The notes under the pieces were generated by a model, which had not been told where the DNA came from, did no database searches, and saw nothing but the letters and a program-made list of their open reading frames with translations. Positions 1-8,777 of a stretch of DNA of 64,000 nucleotides are shown here, one piece after another; the stretch's first letter is position 1, and each line of letters begins with the position of its first letter. The position numbers and the translations under genes were made by a program. The DNA is from an uncultured Collinsella sp. (GTDB taxonomy: Bacteria; Actinomycetota; Coriobacteriia; Coriobacteriales; Coriobacteriaceae). The stretch is from the NCBI GenBank assembly GCA_900545665.1, contig UQZU01000006.1, positions 1 to 64,000 of the forward strand. The letters run 5' to 3'.

Positions 1-159
1 AACTGCGGGAACGGCCTATCCGCTCAAAGTGTTCGGCTGAGATCGGAAATCAACCTTGTTTCAAATGGGGTGGTTTTGCAACCGTCATACGCGCGCCGTG
101 CGAACGTGCCCCGGCTCGGATAAGATAGTGCGCGATAAAAACGATGCAAGGAGGCACAT

Positions 160-1002
160 ATGGCAATTAAAGCCATCGCAATGGATATCGATGGTACGCT
201 CACCAACGATCAGAAGGTGATCAGCCCGCGTACGCGCGAAAAGCTGCTCGCGGCGCAGGAGTCGGGCATTAAGCTCATTTTGGCTTCGGGCCGTCCCGCA
301 TGGGGGCTGCACGCCTTGGCGCAGGAGCTCGACCTTCAAAACCATGATGGTCTGCTAGTCGCTTTCAATGGCGCGCATGTGGTCGACGCTCAGACCGATG
401 AGGTTCTTTTTGACCAGGCCATGCCGGCTGACGAGCTGCACCGTCTGATTGATCATCTGCAAAACTATGATGTGATCCCCATGATCTCGCTCGGTCGCGA
501 CTTGCATGTCGAGGACTCGTACCACTGCATGATTACGCTGCCGGATGGCTCGCAGAAAAACATTGTCAAATACGAGCGCGATGCCTGCGACCTTAAGATC
601 CGCGAGGTCGAGAGCTTGCATGAGGTCGTGGACACTTATCCCGTAGACAAGCTGCTGACGGCGGGCGACCCGGCCTATCTGCAAGCGCATCACGAGGAGA
701 TGTACGCGCCCTTTACCCAGACGCTTTCGGGTATGTTTACGGCCGACTGGTACTTTGAGTACACGGCGCCCGGTATTGACAAGGCCCGCGCGCTCGAGGG
801 TGCCCTGCCCAAGCTCGGCATCGATGCCAGCGAGGTCGTCTCGTTTGGCGACGGCCAGAATGACAAGTCTATGATTGAGTGGGCCGGAACCGGTGTTGCC
901 ATGGGCAACGCCATCGATGAGGTCAAGGCTGTGGCCCAGATGGTGACCGCCAATAATAACGAAGACGGCATTGCGGTGGCGCTGGATAAGCTGCTGGGTT
1001 AG
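160..1002 (+). CDS. Cof-type HAD-family sugar-phosphate phosphatase
   Basis: Predicted Mg-dependent phosphatase of the Cof/YidA class, 280 aa, the usual length for the family; such enzymes act on small phosphorylated sugars or cofactors in the cytoplasm. The nucleophile motif DIDGTLT is at residues 9-15 and the C-terminal acid motif GDGQND at about 230-235, with a C2-type cap between them. The ATG is preceded by AAGGAGG at 148-154, an ideal ribosome-binding site. A hairpin terminator follows. The exact substrate cannot be read from sequence. Confidence 0.9.
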   Translation: MAIKAIAMDIDGTLTNDQKVISPRTREKLLAAQESGIKLILASGRPAWGLHALAQELDLQNHDGLLVAFNGAHVVDAQTDEVLFDQAMPADELHRLIDHLQNYDVIPMISLGRDLHVEDSYHCMITLPDGSQKNIVKYERDACDLKIREVESLHEVVDTYPVDKLLTAGDPAYLQAHHEEMYAPFTQTLSGMFTADWYFEYTAPGIDKARALEGALPKLGIDASEVVSFGDGQNDKSMIEWAGTGVAMGNAIDEVKAVAQMVTANNNEDGIAVALDKLLG

Positions 1003-1024
1003 AATCGCCGATAGTGCATGGCTC

Positions 1025-1050
1025 GGGCGTCCGCTTGCGGGCGCCCTTTT
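1025..1050 (+). terminator. Intrinsic terminator after the Cof phosphatase
   Basis: A 10-bp stem (1025-1034 with 1037-1046, one T-G pair) is followed by TTTT. It lies between the two HAD genes and ends only 15 nt before the GTG start of the second. Confidence 0.75.
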
Positions 1051-1065
1051 GTTAGGGAGGGTGCC

Positions 1066-1725
1066 GTGTCCGCATTTCCGTTCGACGCCGTTATCTTTGA
1101 CATGGACGGCGTCATTGTCGATACCGAGTATTACTACCTGGGCGAGACTGCCGCGTTTGCCAAGGAGCTTGGGCTTAATCTGACTCAAGAGGAGTTGAAC
1201 GGGCAGGTTGGTACCTCGCATCAGTTCTTCCTGCGTATGCTGGTCGATTGGTTTGAGCGCGCCGGGAAGGGGCATTTAACTGGCGAGGAAGCGTTGGCCC
1301 GTTGGGACGAGTGGGCGCATAAGCGTCCGCGCGACTATCAGGCTTTGATTAACCCAGGCGCCGTGGAGACGATTCGAGAGCTGCCGCGCCGCGGCGTTCG
1401 CGTGGCGCTTGCCAGCTCGTCTCCCATGAATAGCATCGAGGAAGTGCTCAATGCGTGCGGGTTGTCGGATGCCTTTGAGTATGTGGTGAGCGGCGAGCAG
1501 TTTAAGGAGAGCAAGCCCGAGCCCGACATCTACTTGCATGCGCTGGACCTGCTGGGGCTGCCCGCGAATCGCTGCTGCTGCGTCGAGGATTCGGTGCCTG
1601 GCATCACTGCCGGCAAGCGAGCCGGCCTGACAGTCATTGCCAAGCGCGAGGAGCGCTTTGGCTTTAGCCAGGATGCCGCGGACAAGATCATCGACCAGCT
1701 GCCGGAACTACTCACGCTTTCTTAG
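1066..1725 (+). CDS. HAD-superfamily hydrolase, beta-phosphoglucomutase-like
   Basis: A 219-aa HAD subfamily I protein. Motif DMDGVIVD at residues 12-19 starts with the nucleophile/acid pair, the second motif is ASSS, and the C-terminal motif is VEDSVPG. The alpha-helical cap sits between motifs I and II, as in beta-phosphoglucomutase and 2-deoxyglucose-6-phosphatase. I chose GTG 1066 because GGGAGG lies just upstream (1055-1060) and the HAD core begins right after it. An in-frame ATG at 1018 would add 16 residues encoded by the terminator hairpin and is unlikely. Substrate unknown. Confidence 0.88.
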   Translation: MSAFPFDAVIFDMDGVIVDTEYYYLGETAAFAKELGLNLTQEELNGQVGTSHQFFLRMLVDWFERAGKGHLTGEEALARWDEWAHKRPRDYQALINPGAVETIRELPRRGVRVALASSSPMNSIEEVLNACGLSDAFEYVVSGEQFKESKPEPDIYLHALDLLGLPANRCCCVEDSVPGITAGKRAGLTVIAKREERFGFSQDAADKIIDQLPELLTLS

Positions 1726-1803
1726 GAGCGCGGTAGTTGCGCGTTTTTCGGGTCTGATGAGTAAATAGCCAACATTTTGGTGCGACACCTAGCATACTTT
1801 AAG

Positions 1804-1850
1804 CTAATGCGGGCTTAAGGGCTTGTTGGATGCCCTTAAGCCCGCATTAG
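1804..1850. repeat. Perfect 19-bp inverted repeat upstream of the GntR gene
   Basis: The arms 1804-1822 and 1832-1850 are exact reverse complements, each containing GCGGGCTTAAGGGC, around a 9-nt loop. No T-tract follows, so it is not a standard terminator. It ends 25 nt before the regulator start and could be an operator, a structured 5' leader or a weak terminator of the HAD gene. Confidence 0.7.
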
Positions 1851-1875
1851 AATTAATTGTGCTGGGAGAGGGTAT

Positions 1876-2619
1876 ATGCCACCGACTGAAGGGCCAACTG
1901 ACGGTAAAGCAGCGATACCGCTGTACCAACAGGTCATTGATATCATTAAAAACGAAATCAACTCCGGCGCCTACAAGGCAGGCGCGCGGATACCCAACGA
2001 ATTCGAATTGGCTGAGAGCTATAAAGTTGGCCGCGTTACCGTGCGACGCGCTATTGAGGAGCTCGTCCAGCAGGGCTATCTAACGAAGCGGCAGGGGAAA
2101 GGCACGTTTGTCAATGCCCCCAAGCTTAAGCGCAAGATTCGCCAGAAGGATGACGTCCAGAGTTTTTCGGACGCATGCCGCGTTAACGGAATGGAGCCGG
2201 GGGCGTGCGTCATTTCGAGAAAGATACTGCCGGCAGATTCTACCGAAGCGCAGTTCTTTGGTGTTCCCGTTGGAACTGATTTGATTTGCGTTGAGCGTGT
2301 ACGTACTGCCGATGGAGTCCCCGTCATGCTCGAGAACAACTTATACGTTTACGAGGACAACGCCTATCTATCAACGGCACCTCTATCTAACCAATCCATT
2401 TTTGAGTTCGTGCACAACCGGACGGGCCGCACGCCCGCGTTTACCGACCCGTGCACGCTCGAGATCGCGTGCGCGTCACCCGAGGTCGCTCGACTGTTGG
2501 CAGTTCCCGTTGGCGAACCCTTGTTTTATATGGAAGCCTTCTTTTTCGATGAGCAGCGGCGGCCGTTTATCATCGGTCGTCAGCGGATCGTTGGGTCTCG
2601 CTACGTTTTTGACATCTAG
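1876..2619 (+). CDS. GntR-family regulator, HutC/UTRA type (FrlR-like)
   Basis: Transcription factor of 247 aa with an N-terminal winged helix-turn-helix (about residues 15-85, with the characteristic PNEFELAESYKVGRVTVRRA stretch) and a C-terminal UTRA effector-binding domain (about 100-245). FrlR of the E. coli fructoselysine operon has the same architecture, and this gene heads an operon of Frl-like enzymes, so its effector is probably a phosphorylated sugar or Amadori product from that pathway (inference). ATG 1876 follows GGGAGAGGG. Likely targets are the palindrome at 2773-2795 and its own upstream repeat. Confidence 0.88.
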   Translation: MPPTEGPTDGKAAIPLYQQVIDIIKNEINSGAYKAGARIPNEFELAESYKVGRVTVRRAIEELVQQGYLTKRQGKGTFVNAPKLKRKIRQKDDVQSFSDACRVNGMEPGACVISRKILPADSTEAQFFGVPVGTDLICVERVRTADGVPVMLENNLYVYEDNAYLSTAPLSNQSIFEFVHNRTGRTPAFTDPCTLEIACASPEVARLLAVPVGEPLFYMEAFFFDEQRRPFIIGRQRIVGSRYVFDI

Positions 2620-2631
2620 GACATTGCGAAT

Positions 2632-2667
2632 GGAAGCGCCCGGTGGATCATCTCACCGGGCGTTTCC
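2632..2667 (+). terminator. Hairpin after the GntR gene
   Basis: A 14-bp stem with one G-T pair (2632-2645 with 2654-2667) and an 8-nt loop. It lacks a clear U-tract, so termination may be partial. Confidence 0.5.
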
Positions 2668-2729
2668 ATACCGTTCACGGCGCAAACGCAACCGTTCAAC
2701 CGCGTTGCGGCAATCAGTTTGAAATTATC

Positions 2730-2758
2730 TTGATGAAGAAAAAAGCTGCTGGTAATCT
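2730..2758 (+). promoter_or_regulatory. Promoter of the YfcC/frl-like operon
   Basis: TTGATG at 2730-2735 and TAATCT at 2753-2758 are separated by exactly 17 nt, a good sigma-70-type match. The predicted start site, around 2765, lies immediately before the palindrome at 2773-2795. Confidence 0.6.
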
Positions 2759-2772
2759 ATGGGACGTCATAG

Positions 2773-2795
2773 AACGTTTGCATTGTGCAAACGTT
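2773..2795. promoter_or_regulatory. Operator-like palindrome downstream of the operon promoter
   Basis: Perfect dyad: AACGTTTGCA, a 3-bp centre, then TGCAAACGTT. It lies between the predicted start site and the ribosome-binding site of the carrier gene, where a bound repressor would block transcription. The half-site resembles LacI-family sites more than the classic HutC consensus, so the cognate protein is uncertain; the adjacent GntR protein is the nearest candidate. Confidence 0.6.
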
Positions 2796-2837
2796 GAAGC
2801 GAGATGCGATGCAGTCTCGAGTTCTTTGGAGGTATCT

Positions 2838-4301
2838 ATGTCAGATACGAAGGCGAAGAAGACAAACAGACGTTTTAAGTTCAAATTACCGCATGTCTAT
2901 ACGATCATGTTCTTGCTGATCGTTGTCTTTGCGGTCCTGACTTGGATCGTTCCCTCTGGTCAGTATCAGCGCAAGACGATTTCGACAGCAGCGGGCGAGC
3001 GTGAAGTCGCCGTTGCTGGAACCTATGAACAGGTCGATAAGAACTACACCGATTCCGAGACCGGTGAGACCATCAATCTGGGCCAGGATATCTTCGCGGT
3101 CCTGCAAGCGCCCACCAAGGGTATCCAAGAGGCTGCCGACGTCGTTGCGTTCGTCTTATTGATTGGCGGATCGTTCGCGATCATCACCAAGACCAACGCT
3201 TTGAATGCCGGCATGAGCCGTGTGATTAAAAAGCTCAAGAACAAGGACATCCTCATCATTCCCATCACGATGACATTGCTGTCCATTTGCGGCACTACGT
3301 TTGGTATGTCTGAGGAAGCCCTGCCGTTCTATGCCATCTTCATTCCCATCATGATGGGTATCGGTTATGACTCGATGACGGCATTCATCATCTGCTTCCT
3401 TGGTCCTAACCTGGGATATTGTGCTTCGACCATCGACCCGTTTAATGTTTTGATCGCCCAAGGCATCATTGGCATCGAGGGTAATCCGCAACTGTGGCTG
3501 CGCGCCGTTTCTTGGGTCATCTTCACTGCCGTCGGTATCGCATGGGCCATGCGCTACGCCATGCGCGTCAAGAAAAACCCCGAGTCGTCCATTGTGTACG
3601 AGGACGATAAGCTCAAGCGTATTGAGTTTTCCGTGACCGATGCCTCCATCGAGGAAGAGTTCACTATCCGTCAGAAGCTCGTGCTTATCGATTTTGCTTG
3701 CGGTATGGGCATTATCGTCTGGGGTCTTGTTACCCAGGGCTGGTACATGAATGAGATTTCCGCTGTGTTCCTTGGCATGGGCTTGCTTGCCGGTATCCTG
3801 GGCGGCCTTGACCAGCAGACGATCGCAGAGGAGTTCGTTAAGGGTCTCGCCGACTTTGCGTACGCTGCCATCGTTATCGGTATCGCTCGCGGTATTCTGG
3901 TCATCGCCGAGGGCGGCATGATCATCGACACCATCCTCCAGGCGCTCGCTACCGCGCTTGCCGGTGCACCCGCCGCCGTCTACACTACGTTTATGTATAT
4001 CGTCCTTGGCCTGCTCTCTTTGCTGGTTCCCTCGAGTTCTGGCCTGGCGGCGCTCACCATGCCCGTTATGGGCCCCCTGACCGAGCTCATGGGCCTCAAT
4101 CCCGAGGCGGCCGTCACCGCGCTCCAGTTTGCCAACCAGACCATCAACACCATCAGCCCCGTGGCGGGCATGACGGTCGCCGGCCTTGCCGTGGCTAGGA
4201 TTTCGTTTGGCCAATGGTGGAAGACCATTTGGAAGTTCTTCATTTTCATGGTCGTCTTTGGCCTGATCGTAACGGCAATCTCTGGCATGCTTCCGGTGTA
4301 G
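2838..4301 (+). CDS. YfcC-family carboxylate/amino-acid carrier
   Basis: Integral membrane carrier of 487 aa in the YfcC/DcuC-type family (PF03606), with about 12 hydrophobic segments. The family moves C4-dicarboxylates or basic amino acids and peptides, often as antiporters. ATG 2838 follows GGAGG at 2828-2832; an upstream in-frame ATG at 2643 would translate through the promoter and operator and is rejected. As first gene of the operon it probably imports the substrate handled by the downstream enzymes, in the position FrlA (an APC permease) holds in E. coli. The substrate is an inference. Confidence 0.85.
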   Translation: MSDTKAKKTNRRFKFKLPHVYTIMFLLIVVFAVLTWIVPSGQYQRKTISTAAGEREVAVAGTYEQVDKNYTDSETGETINLGQDIFAVLQAPTKGIQEAADVVAFVLLIGGSFAIITKTNALNAGMSRVIKKLKNKDILIIPITMTLLSICGTTFGMSEEALPFYAIFIPIMMGIGYDSMTAFIICFLGPNLGYCASTIDPFNVLIAQGIIGIEGNPQLWLRAVSWVIFTAVGIAWAMRYAMRVKKNPESSIVYEDDKLKRIEFSVTDASIEEEFTIRQKLVLIDFACGMGIIVWGLVTQGWYMNEISAVFLGMGLLAGILGGLDQQTIAEEFVKGLADFAYAAIVIGIARGILVIAEGGMIIDTILQALATALAGAPAAVYTTFMYIVLGLLSLLVPSSSGLAALTMPVMGPLTELMGLNPEAAVTALQFANQTINTISPVAGMTVAGLAVARISFGQWWKTIWKFFIFMVVFGLIVTAISGMLPV

Positions 4302-4310
4302 GTGGTTGTG

Positions 4311-5894
4311 ATGTCTGATCGTTTGACGGTCCTAACGTCTAAGAGCGTCTTTACCGGTACGGGGGACCTGCCGTTTGAAGGTTTCGTAGCGGTCCGTGGC
4401 AATCGAATTGAGGCTGTTGGCACCAAGTGCGAGGTAGCTTCGTATTTGACCCAGGCGGACGAGGTAGTTGACCTGGGCGACCGCACCGTCATGCCTGGCC
4501 TGATCGATGTACATACCTTCTATACAGGCTGGGCGCTGCGGACGTTGGGGTCTGATCTGTCCGGCATCGCTGATGCCAAAGAGGCCGTGTCGCTCTTGCG
4601 TGCATGGAAAGAAGATCATCCGGATTGCGCGGCGGCTTTTGGCCACAACCTACCCGAAACGTTGGCATCGGATGCCGAGAACGCAAATACAGCAGCTGTG
4701 TTTGACGATTGTTTTGGCGATATCCCCGTCGTCTGCTTTACATCGGGTGCGGAGACCTGCGTTCTCAATGCTGCCGCCAGTGCGCGATACGGCTTTACAC
4801 CCCAGGCGTGCTATGCCGAGAAGATCTGGCGCATGATGAGCGATTTCCTCGCGCTGCCCGAGGTGCGTGCCGGGTATTCGGACTACATGAGCATGCTTAA
4901 CGAGCGCGGCGTTACCGCCATCAAGGAAATGGCGTTTGATGACTACTACGGCTTTGCCGACGAAATGGCTCGCCGTGAGGAATCTGGTGAGCTGACGGTT
5001 CGCGTCTCTATGATGTCGCAGCCGGTGGGCGCCGGTGCAAATCTGGCATATGCCCGCGAGGCGCGAGAGCGCTTCCGGGGACCGTTCGTTCGTTTTTCTG
5101 GCTTCAACCGTATGACCGATCGCGGCGTATGGGCGGGGCTTGCCGAGATGATAGACCCCTATGAGGACTCGGCCGATGCGGGCGCTGCCGGCAAGACGGT
5201 CGTCGAGGAGCCAGAGTGGGATCTGATTGAGAACGAGCTGCGTGCAATTGATGCTGACGGCTTCCGATATTCCTTGCATTGCCAGGGCGATGGCGCCGTT
5301 CGTCGCACCGTGGCGCTCTATGCCTCGCTGCCTCGAGACGAGCATGGACGGATGCTTCGTCGCCATGCGATTACCGATCTCGAGAACTCTGACCCGACCG
5401 ATCTTGTCAAGTTTGGCAAGTTAGGTGGAATTTGCGAGGTCTATCCGCAGATTCTGACGCTGGACCGGCGCGAGGATTGCCTGTCGATGATGCGTCGACA
5501 AATTGGCGAGACGCGACTTTTGCACAGCTGGAATCGCCGCGGCATGGAAGATTCCGGATGCACAGTGTGCTGTGGCACGGATTTGCCGCTGTTGATTCCG
5601 AGCTTGGGCGAGTCAATCTACAGTGCGTGCGGCGGATACTTCGACGACGGACTGCCCGTGAATGGGGTCAACACGCTGACGCTTGTCGAGCTCTTGTGCG
5701 CTTGGACTGCCGGGGGCGCGTACGACCTGATGCGCGAAGACGAGCTGGGTACGCTCGAGGTTGGCAAGCTTGCCGATATCTGCGTGCTCGATCGGGATGT
5801 GTTCGACCTCGATTATCGCGACGCACGTGATCTTGCGGTTGACATGACGATGTCGGACGGACAAATCGTGTTCGACCGAAATAAGGAGGCATAA
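4311..5894 (+). CDS. YtcJ-like amidohydrolase with an altered metal motif
   Basis: Amidohydrolase-superfamily protein of 527 aa. An N-terminal beta-sandwich segment leads into PGLIDVHTF, then the barrel, the HCQGDGAV motif, and CGTDLP near the C-terminus. YtcJ-type enzymes normally carry HxH at the first motif; here it is H68-T69-F70, so one canonical metal ligand is missing while the late Asp is present. ATG 4311 has AGGTGG upstream; GTG codons at 4302 and 4308 are alternatives. It starts 9 nt after the carrier, so the two are co-transcribed. It may deacylate or open a conjugated amine or amide before the Frl-like steps (inference). Confidence 0.8.
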   Translation: MSDRLTVLTSKSVFTGTGDLPFEGFVAVRGNRIEAVGTKCEVASYLTQADEVVDLGDRTVMPGLIDVHTFYTGWALRTLGSDLSGIADAKEAVSLLRAWKEDHPDCAAAFGHNLPETLASDAENANTAAVFDDCFGDIPVVCFTSGAETCVLNAAASARYGFTPQACYAEKIWRMMSDFLALPEVRAGYSDYMSMLNERGVTAIKEMAFDDYYGFADEMARREESGELTVRVSMMSQPVGAGANLAYAREARERFRGPFVRFSGFNRMTDRGVWAGLAEMIDPYEDSADAGAAGKTVVEEPEWDLIENELRAIDADGFRYSLHCQGDGAVRRTVALYASLPRDEHGRMLRRHAITDLENSDPTDLVKFGKLGGICEVYPQILTLDRREDCLSMMRRQIGETRLLHSWNRRGMEDSGCTVCCGTDLPLLIPSLGESIYSACGGYFDDGLPVNGVNTLTLVELLCAWTAGGAYDLMREDELGTLEVGKLADICVLDRDVFDLDYRDARDLAVDMTMSDGQIVFDRNKEA

Positions 5895-5895
5895 G

Positions 5896-6747
5896 ATGTC
5901 TGAATCCAAACCGACGCTGCGCCGCGAGCAGATTGCGGGCATGAATATCCACTACATCATGTGGTCGCTCGATTACTTCCTTGATGTTCAGCAGCGCTTG
6001 GGCTTTGAGTCCATTGAGCTGTGGTGTGCAGAGCCGCATGTGACGCTCGACCATACGGGTTACTTTGAGGCTGAGGTCCTGGCGAAAAAGGCTGCAGACC
6101 GTGGGCTTAGGTATCGTACTCTGTGCCCCGAGAATGTTGTCTATCCTTGGCAGTACTGCGCACGCAAGCCGCTGCATGAACAGCGCAGCCTGGCGTACTT
6201 TAAACACGGCATTGAGCTTGCCGAGGTACTTGGGTGCGACCGTATGTCCGTCAACTCGGGCTGGGGCGACTGGGACGAGGACCGCGAGGAAGCCTGGAAG
6301 CGCAGCCGCGAGCACTTGTCCATTCTGGCGGAGTATGCCGGCGAGCACGGTCTGGTGCTTACGATGGAAAGCCTGCGTCCCGAGGAGAGCAACCTTGTGA
6401 CGACGGTTTCCGATGCGAAGCGCATGATTGACGAGGTCGCGAGCCCGTACTTACAGCCCATGGTTGATACAACCGCGATGGGCGTTGCAGGCGAGACGCT
6501 CGAGGACTGGTTTGCCGCCTTTGGTGATGGGGCAATTCACGAGATGCACTTTATCGACGGTGACCCGTATGGCCATCTGGTGTGGGGCGATGGCAAGCAC
6601 GATATGGACGCCTTCGTCGCCACGCTCAACGCCCATGGTTTCGACGGCATGCTGGGCCAGGAAATCACGGACGGTCGTTACTACGATGATCCGGCGGCGG
6701 CAGATGCCAAGAACATGGCCGCATTCGAGAAATATCTGATTGACTAA
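5896..6747 (+). CDS. FrlC-like sugar isomerase/epimerase
   Basis: A 283-aa TIM-barrel protein of the xylose-isomerase-like family (PF01261). The GFESIELW start of the barrel, TMESLRPEESN, MVDTTAMG and HFIDGDPYGH segments align by eye with FrlC, the fructoselysine 3-epimerase of E. coli, including the Glu/Asp/His metal ligands. It starts 1 nt after the amidohydrolase stop, with AAGGAGG overlapping that gene's last codons. Its place before an FrlB-like deglycase and FrlD-like kinases supports a role in interconverting ketosamine epimers; the exact substrate is not determined. Confidence 0.82.
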   Translation: MSESKPTLRREQIAGMNIHYIMWSLDYFLDVQQRLGFESIELWCAEPHVTLDHTGYFEAEVLAKKAADRGLRYRTLCPENVVYPWQYCARKPLHEQRSLAYFKHGIELAEVLGCDRMSVNSGWGDWDEDREEAWKRSREHLSILAEYAGEHGLVLTMESLRPEESNLVTTVSDAKRMIDEVASPYLQPMVDTTAMGVAGETLEDWFAAFGDGAIHEMHFIDGDPYGHLVWGDGKHDMDAFVATLNAHGFDGMLGQEITDGRYYDDPAAADAKNMAAFEKYLID

Positions 6748-6809
6748 AACAACCATCGGCCACGCAACCAACGTCATTGATTGCGGGCCAAATAAGAAAG
6801 GAACTGGAT

Positions 6810-7778
6810 ATGAACGCACACGATCTGATCAAAGAGGCAATTGCCGAGAAGGGCAAGTTCGACAGCGTCTACTGGATTGCTTGCGGTGGCTCCATGATCG
6901 ATTTGATCCCGGCTCATGAGCTTCTGCAGCGCGAGGCAACCACCTTCGCTTCGTATATCTATACGGCTCGCGAGTTCGATATCATGCGTCCGCGTCGTCT
7001 GGGCGAGAAGTCCCTGGTCATCGCTTGTAGCCACAGTGGCAACACCCCCGAGGTCGTCGAGGGCTGCGAGATTGCCCTTGCTGCCGGCGCTACGGTGATC
7101 GCCCAGACCGACAACGCTGGATCTAAGATCGACACCGGTAAATGGACCACGTGGGTCTACCCGTGGGGCGAGGGCGTGCCGCAGGCCGAGGTCCCCGCTG
7201 GCATTTCGCTGTCGCTTGCGGCAGAGCTGCTCGATCAGCAGGAGGGTTACGCCGATCTTGCCGATATGTATGCCGGTATCGCCGAGATGGATAAGATTCT
7301 TCCCCCGGCACGCGAGAAGGTAAATGCCGAGCTGGGCGATCGCTTTGCCAAGCTTTGCCAGGAGCACGAGTTCTTCTATATTCTGGGCAGCGGTCCCAAC
7401 TTTAGCCAGACCTACGGTTTCGCTATCTGCTCTCTTATGGAGATGCAGTGGCAGCACTGCAGCTACATCCACTCTGCCGAGTACTTCCATGGCCCCTTCG
7501 AGGCTACTCAGGATGGCGTTTTTTACTTCCTGCAGATGGGCTCCAGCGAGTGCCGTGCCATGGACGAGCGCGCCCTGGCGTTCCTTAAGACGCATACCGA
7601 TACGCTGATGGTGCTCGATGCCAAGGAGTACGGTATGGAAGCCGTGCCGGCGAGCGTCCGTGCCTATCTGGACCCGGTGCTGTTCTACGCCATGAACTGC
7701 GAGCTGCGTGCTGCACGCGGCAAGGTGTTTGATCACGATCCCGATTTCCGTCGCTATATGGGTGTTGTCGAGTACTAG
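6810..7778 (+). CDS. FrlB-like SIS-domain ketosamine-6-phosphate deglycase
   Basis: A 322-aa protein with two SIS domains. It resembles FrlB, which splits fructoselysine 6-phosphate to glucose 6-phosphate and the free amino acid. The ACSHSGNTPEV phosphosugar-binding loop, the HSAEYFHGPFE segment and a C-terminus ending DHDPDFRRYMGVVEY match the FrlB tail closely. ATG 6810 follows AAAGGAAC; the in-frame ATG at 6777 has no ribosome-binding site. It sits 62 nt after the epimerase and 14 nt before the first PfkB kinase. Confidence 0.85.
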   Translation: MNAHDLIKEAIAEKGKFDSVYWIACGGSMIDLIPAHELLQREATTFASYIYTAREFDIMRPRRLGEKSLVIACSHSGNTPEVVEGCEIALAAGATVIAQTDNAGSKIDTGKWTTWVYPWGEGVPQAEVPAGISLSLAAELLDQQEGYADLADMYAGIAEMDKILPPAREKVNAELGDRFAKLCQEHEFFYILGSGPNFSQTYGFAICSLMEMQWQHCSYIHSAEYFHGPFEATQDGVFYFLQMGSSECRAMDERALAFLKTHTDTLMVLDAKEYGMEAVPASVRAYLDPVLFYAMNCELRAARGKVFDHDPDFRRYMGVVEY

Positions 7779-7792
7779 AAGGGACAAAGGCC

Positions 7793-8656
7793 ATGGCATT
7801 TAACGTTAACGCGCTCGGATTTGGCGACAACGTCGTCGATCGCTACGAGCATATCCACACCATGTATCCCGGCGGCAATGCGGTGAACTTCGCCGTTTAT
7901 GCCAAGAAATGCGGTGCCGCACGCTCTGCATACATGGGCATTTTTGGTAATGACGCCGCTGCCGAGCATGTCATTGCAAGCCTCGAGGATGAGGGTATCG
8001 AGCTTGACAAGTGCGAGCAGATGATTGGCGAGAACGGAGCGGCTCGCGTGACCGTCGTTGACGGTGACCGTGTCTTCCTTGGCTCCAACGAGGGCGGTAT
8101 CCGTGGCGATGCGCGCTATGTCCTCGATCGCTTTGATCTTGCGTACATGAAGCAGTTCGATGTGGTTCATTCGGGCAACTATTGCTTTACCGAGCGCGAG
8201 CTGCCCAAGTTGAAGACTGCGGGCGTCACGGTCTCTTTTGACTTTTCGGACGACTCCACCGACGAGTACTACGAGCAGATTGCGCCCTACGTCGATTTCG
8301 CTTTCTTTAGTGCGGCGGATGCTGCGAGTGAGGACGAGATTCGCGAGCGTCTGGCATGGGTGAAGGGCCTGGGTCCGCGTTTTGTGTCGGCTACGGCGGG
8401 CGCCGAGGGCTGCATTGCTTACGACGGCGAGCGTTATTACCGCCAGCTGGCTAAACCGGTAACGGACATGAAGGACACCATGGGGGCGGGCGACTCGTTC
8501 CTCACCTCGTTTTTGATGTGCTATCTCGATTCCGCCAAGCGTGGTGAGGATGGCGCCGAGGCCATCGAGCGCGCGCTCGACTTTGCTGCCGGGTTTGCCT
8601 CGACCGTGTGCGGCATGGAAGGTTCTTGGGGCCACGGGGCACCAATCGTCGAATAG
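7793..8656 (+). CDS. FrlD-like PfkB kinase, copy 1
   Basis: PfkB/ribokinase-family sugar kinase of 287 aa. It contains the PGGNAVNFAVYAKKCG N-terminal motif, almost identical in layout to FrlD (fructoselysine 6-kinase), and the catalytic motif DTMGAGDSF at about residues 228-236. It would phosphorylate the imported Amadori compound at C6 so that the FrlB-like deglycase can act. It is read directly after the deglycase, with AAAGG at the start. A strong hairpin terminator separates it from a second paralogous kinase. Confidence 0.87.
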   Translation: MAFNVNALGFGDNVVDRYEHIHTMYPGGNAVNFAVYAKKCGAARSAYMGIFGNDAAAEHVIASLEDEGIELDKCEQMIGENGAARVTVVDGDRVFLGSNEGGIRGDARYVLDRFDLAYMKQFDVVHSGNYCFTERELPKLKTAGVTVSFDFSDDSTDEYYEQIAPYVDFAFFSAADAASEDEIRERLAWVKGLGPRFVSATAGAEGCIAYDGERYYRQLAKPVTDMKDTMGAGDSFLTSFLMCYLDSAKRGEDGAEAIERALDFAAGFASTVCGMEGSWGHGAPIVE

Positions 8657-8726
8657 CTTAAGAAAGCGTACGGCGGTCTGGCCATGAGACTCTGGACGGC
8701 CGATGCAAAACAATAAGCGAAACGCG

Positions 8727-8760
8727 AAAAGGGGGCTCGCCATGCGGTGGGTCCCCTTTT
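8727..8760 (+). terminator. Intra-operon terminator between the two PfkB kinases
   Basis: A 15-bp stem (8727-8741 with 8746-8760, three G-T pairs), ATGC loop and terminal TTTT. It ends 7 nt before the GGAGAAG ribosome-binding site of the second kinase, leaving no space for another promoter, so it probably attenuates expression of the distal genes. Confidence 0.75.
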
Positions 8761-8777
8761 GAACATTGGAGAAGACC

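Noticed and set aside
2..40. Possible 3' end of an upstream plus-strand gene (frame ending in TGA at 38-40)
   Set aside because: Only 12 codons are visible and nothing recognisable; cannot be supported.
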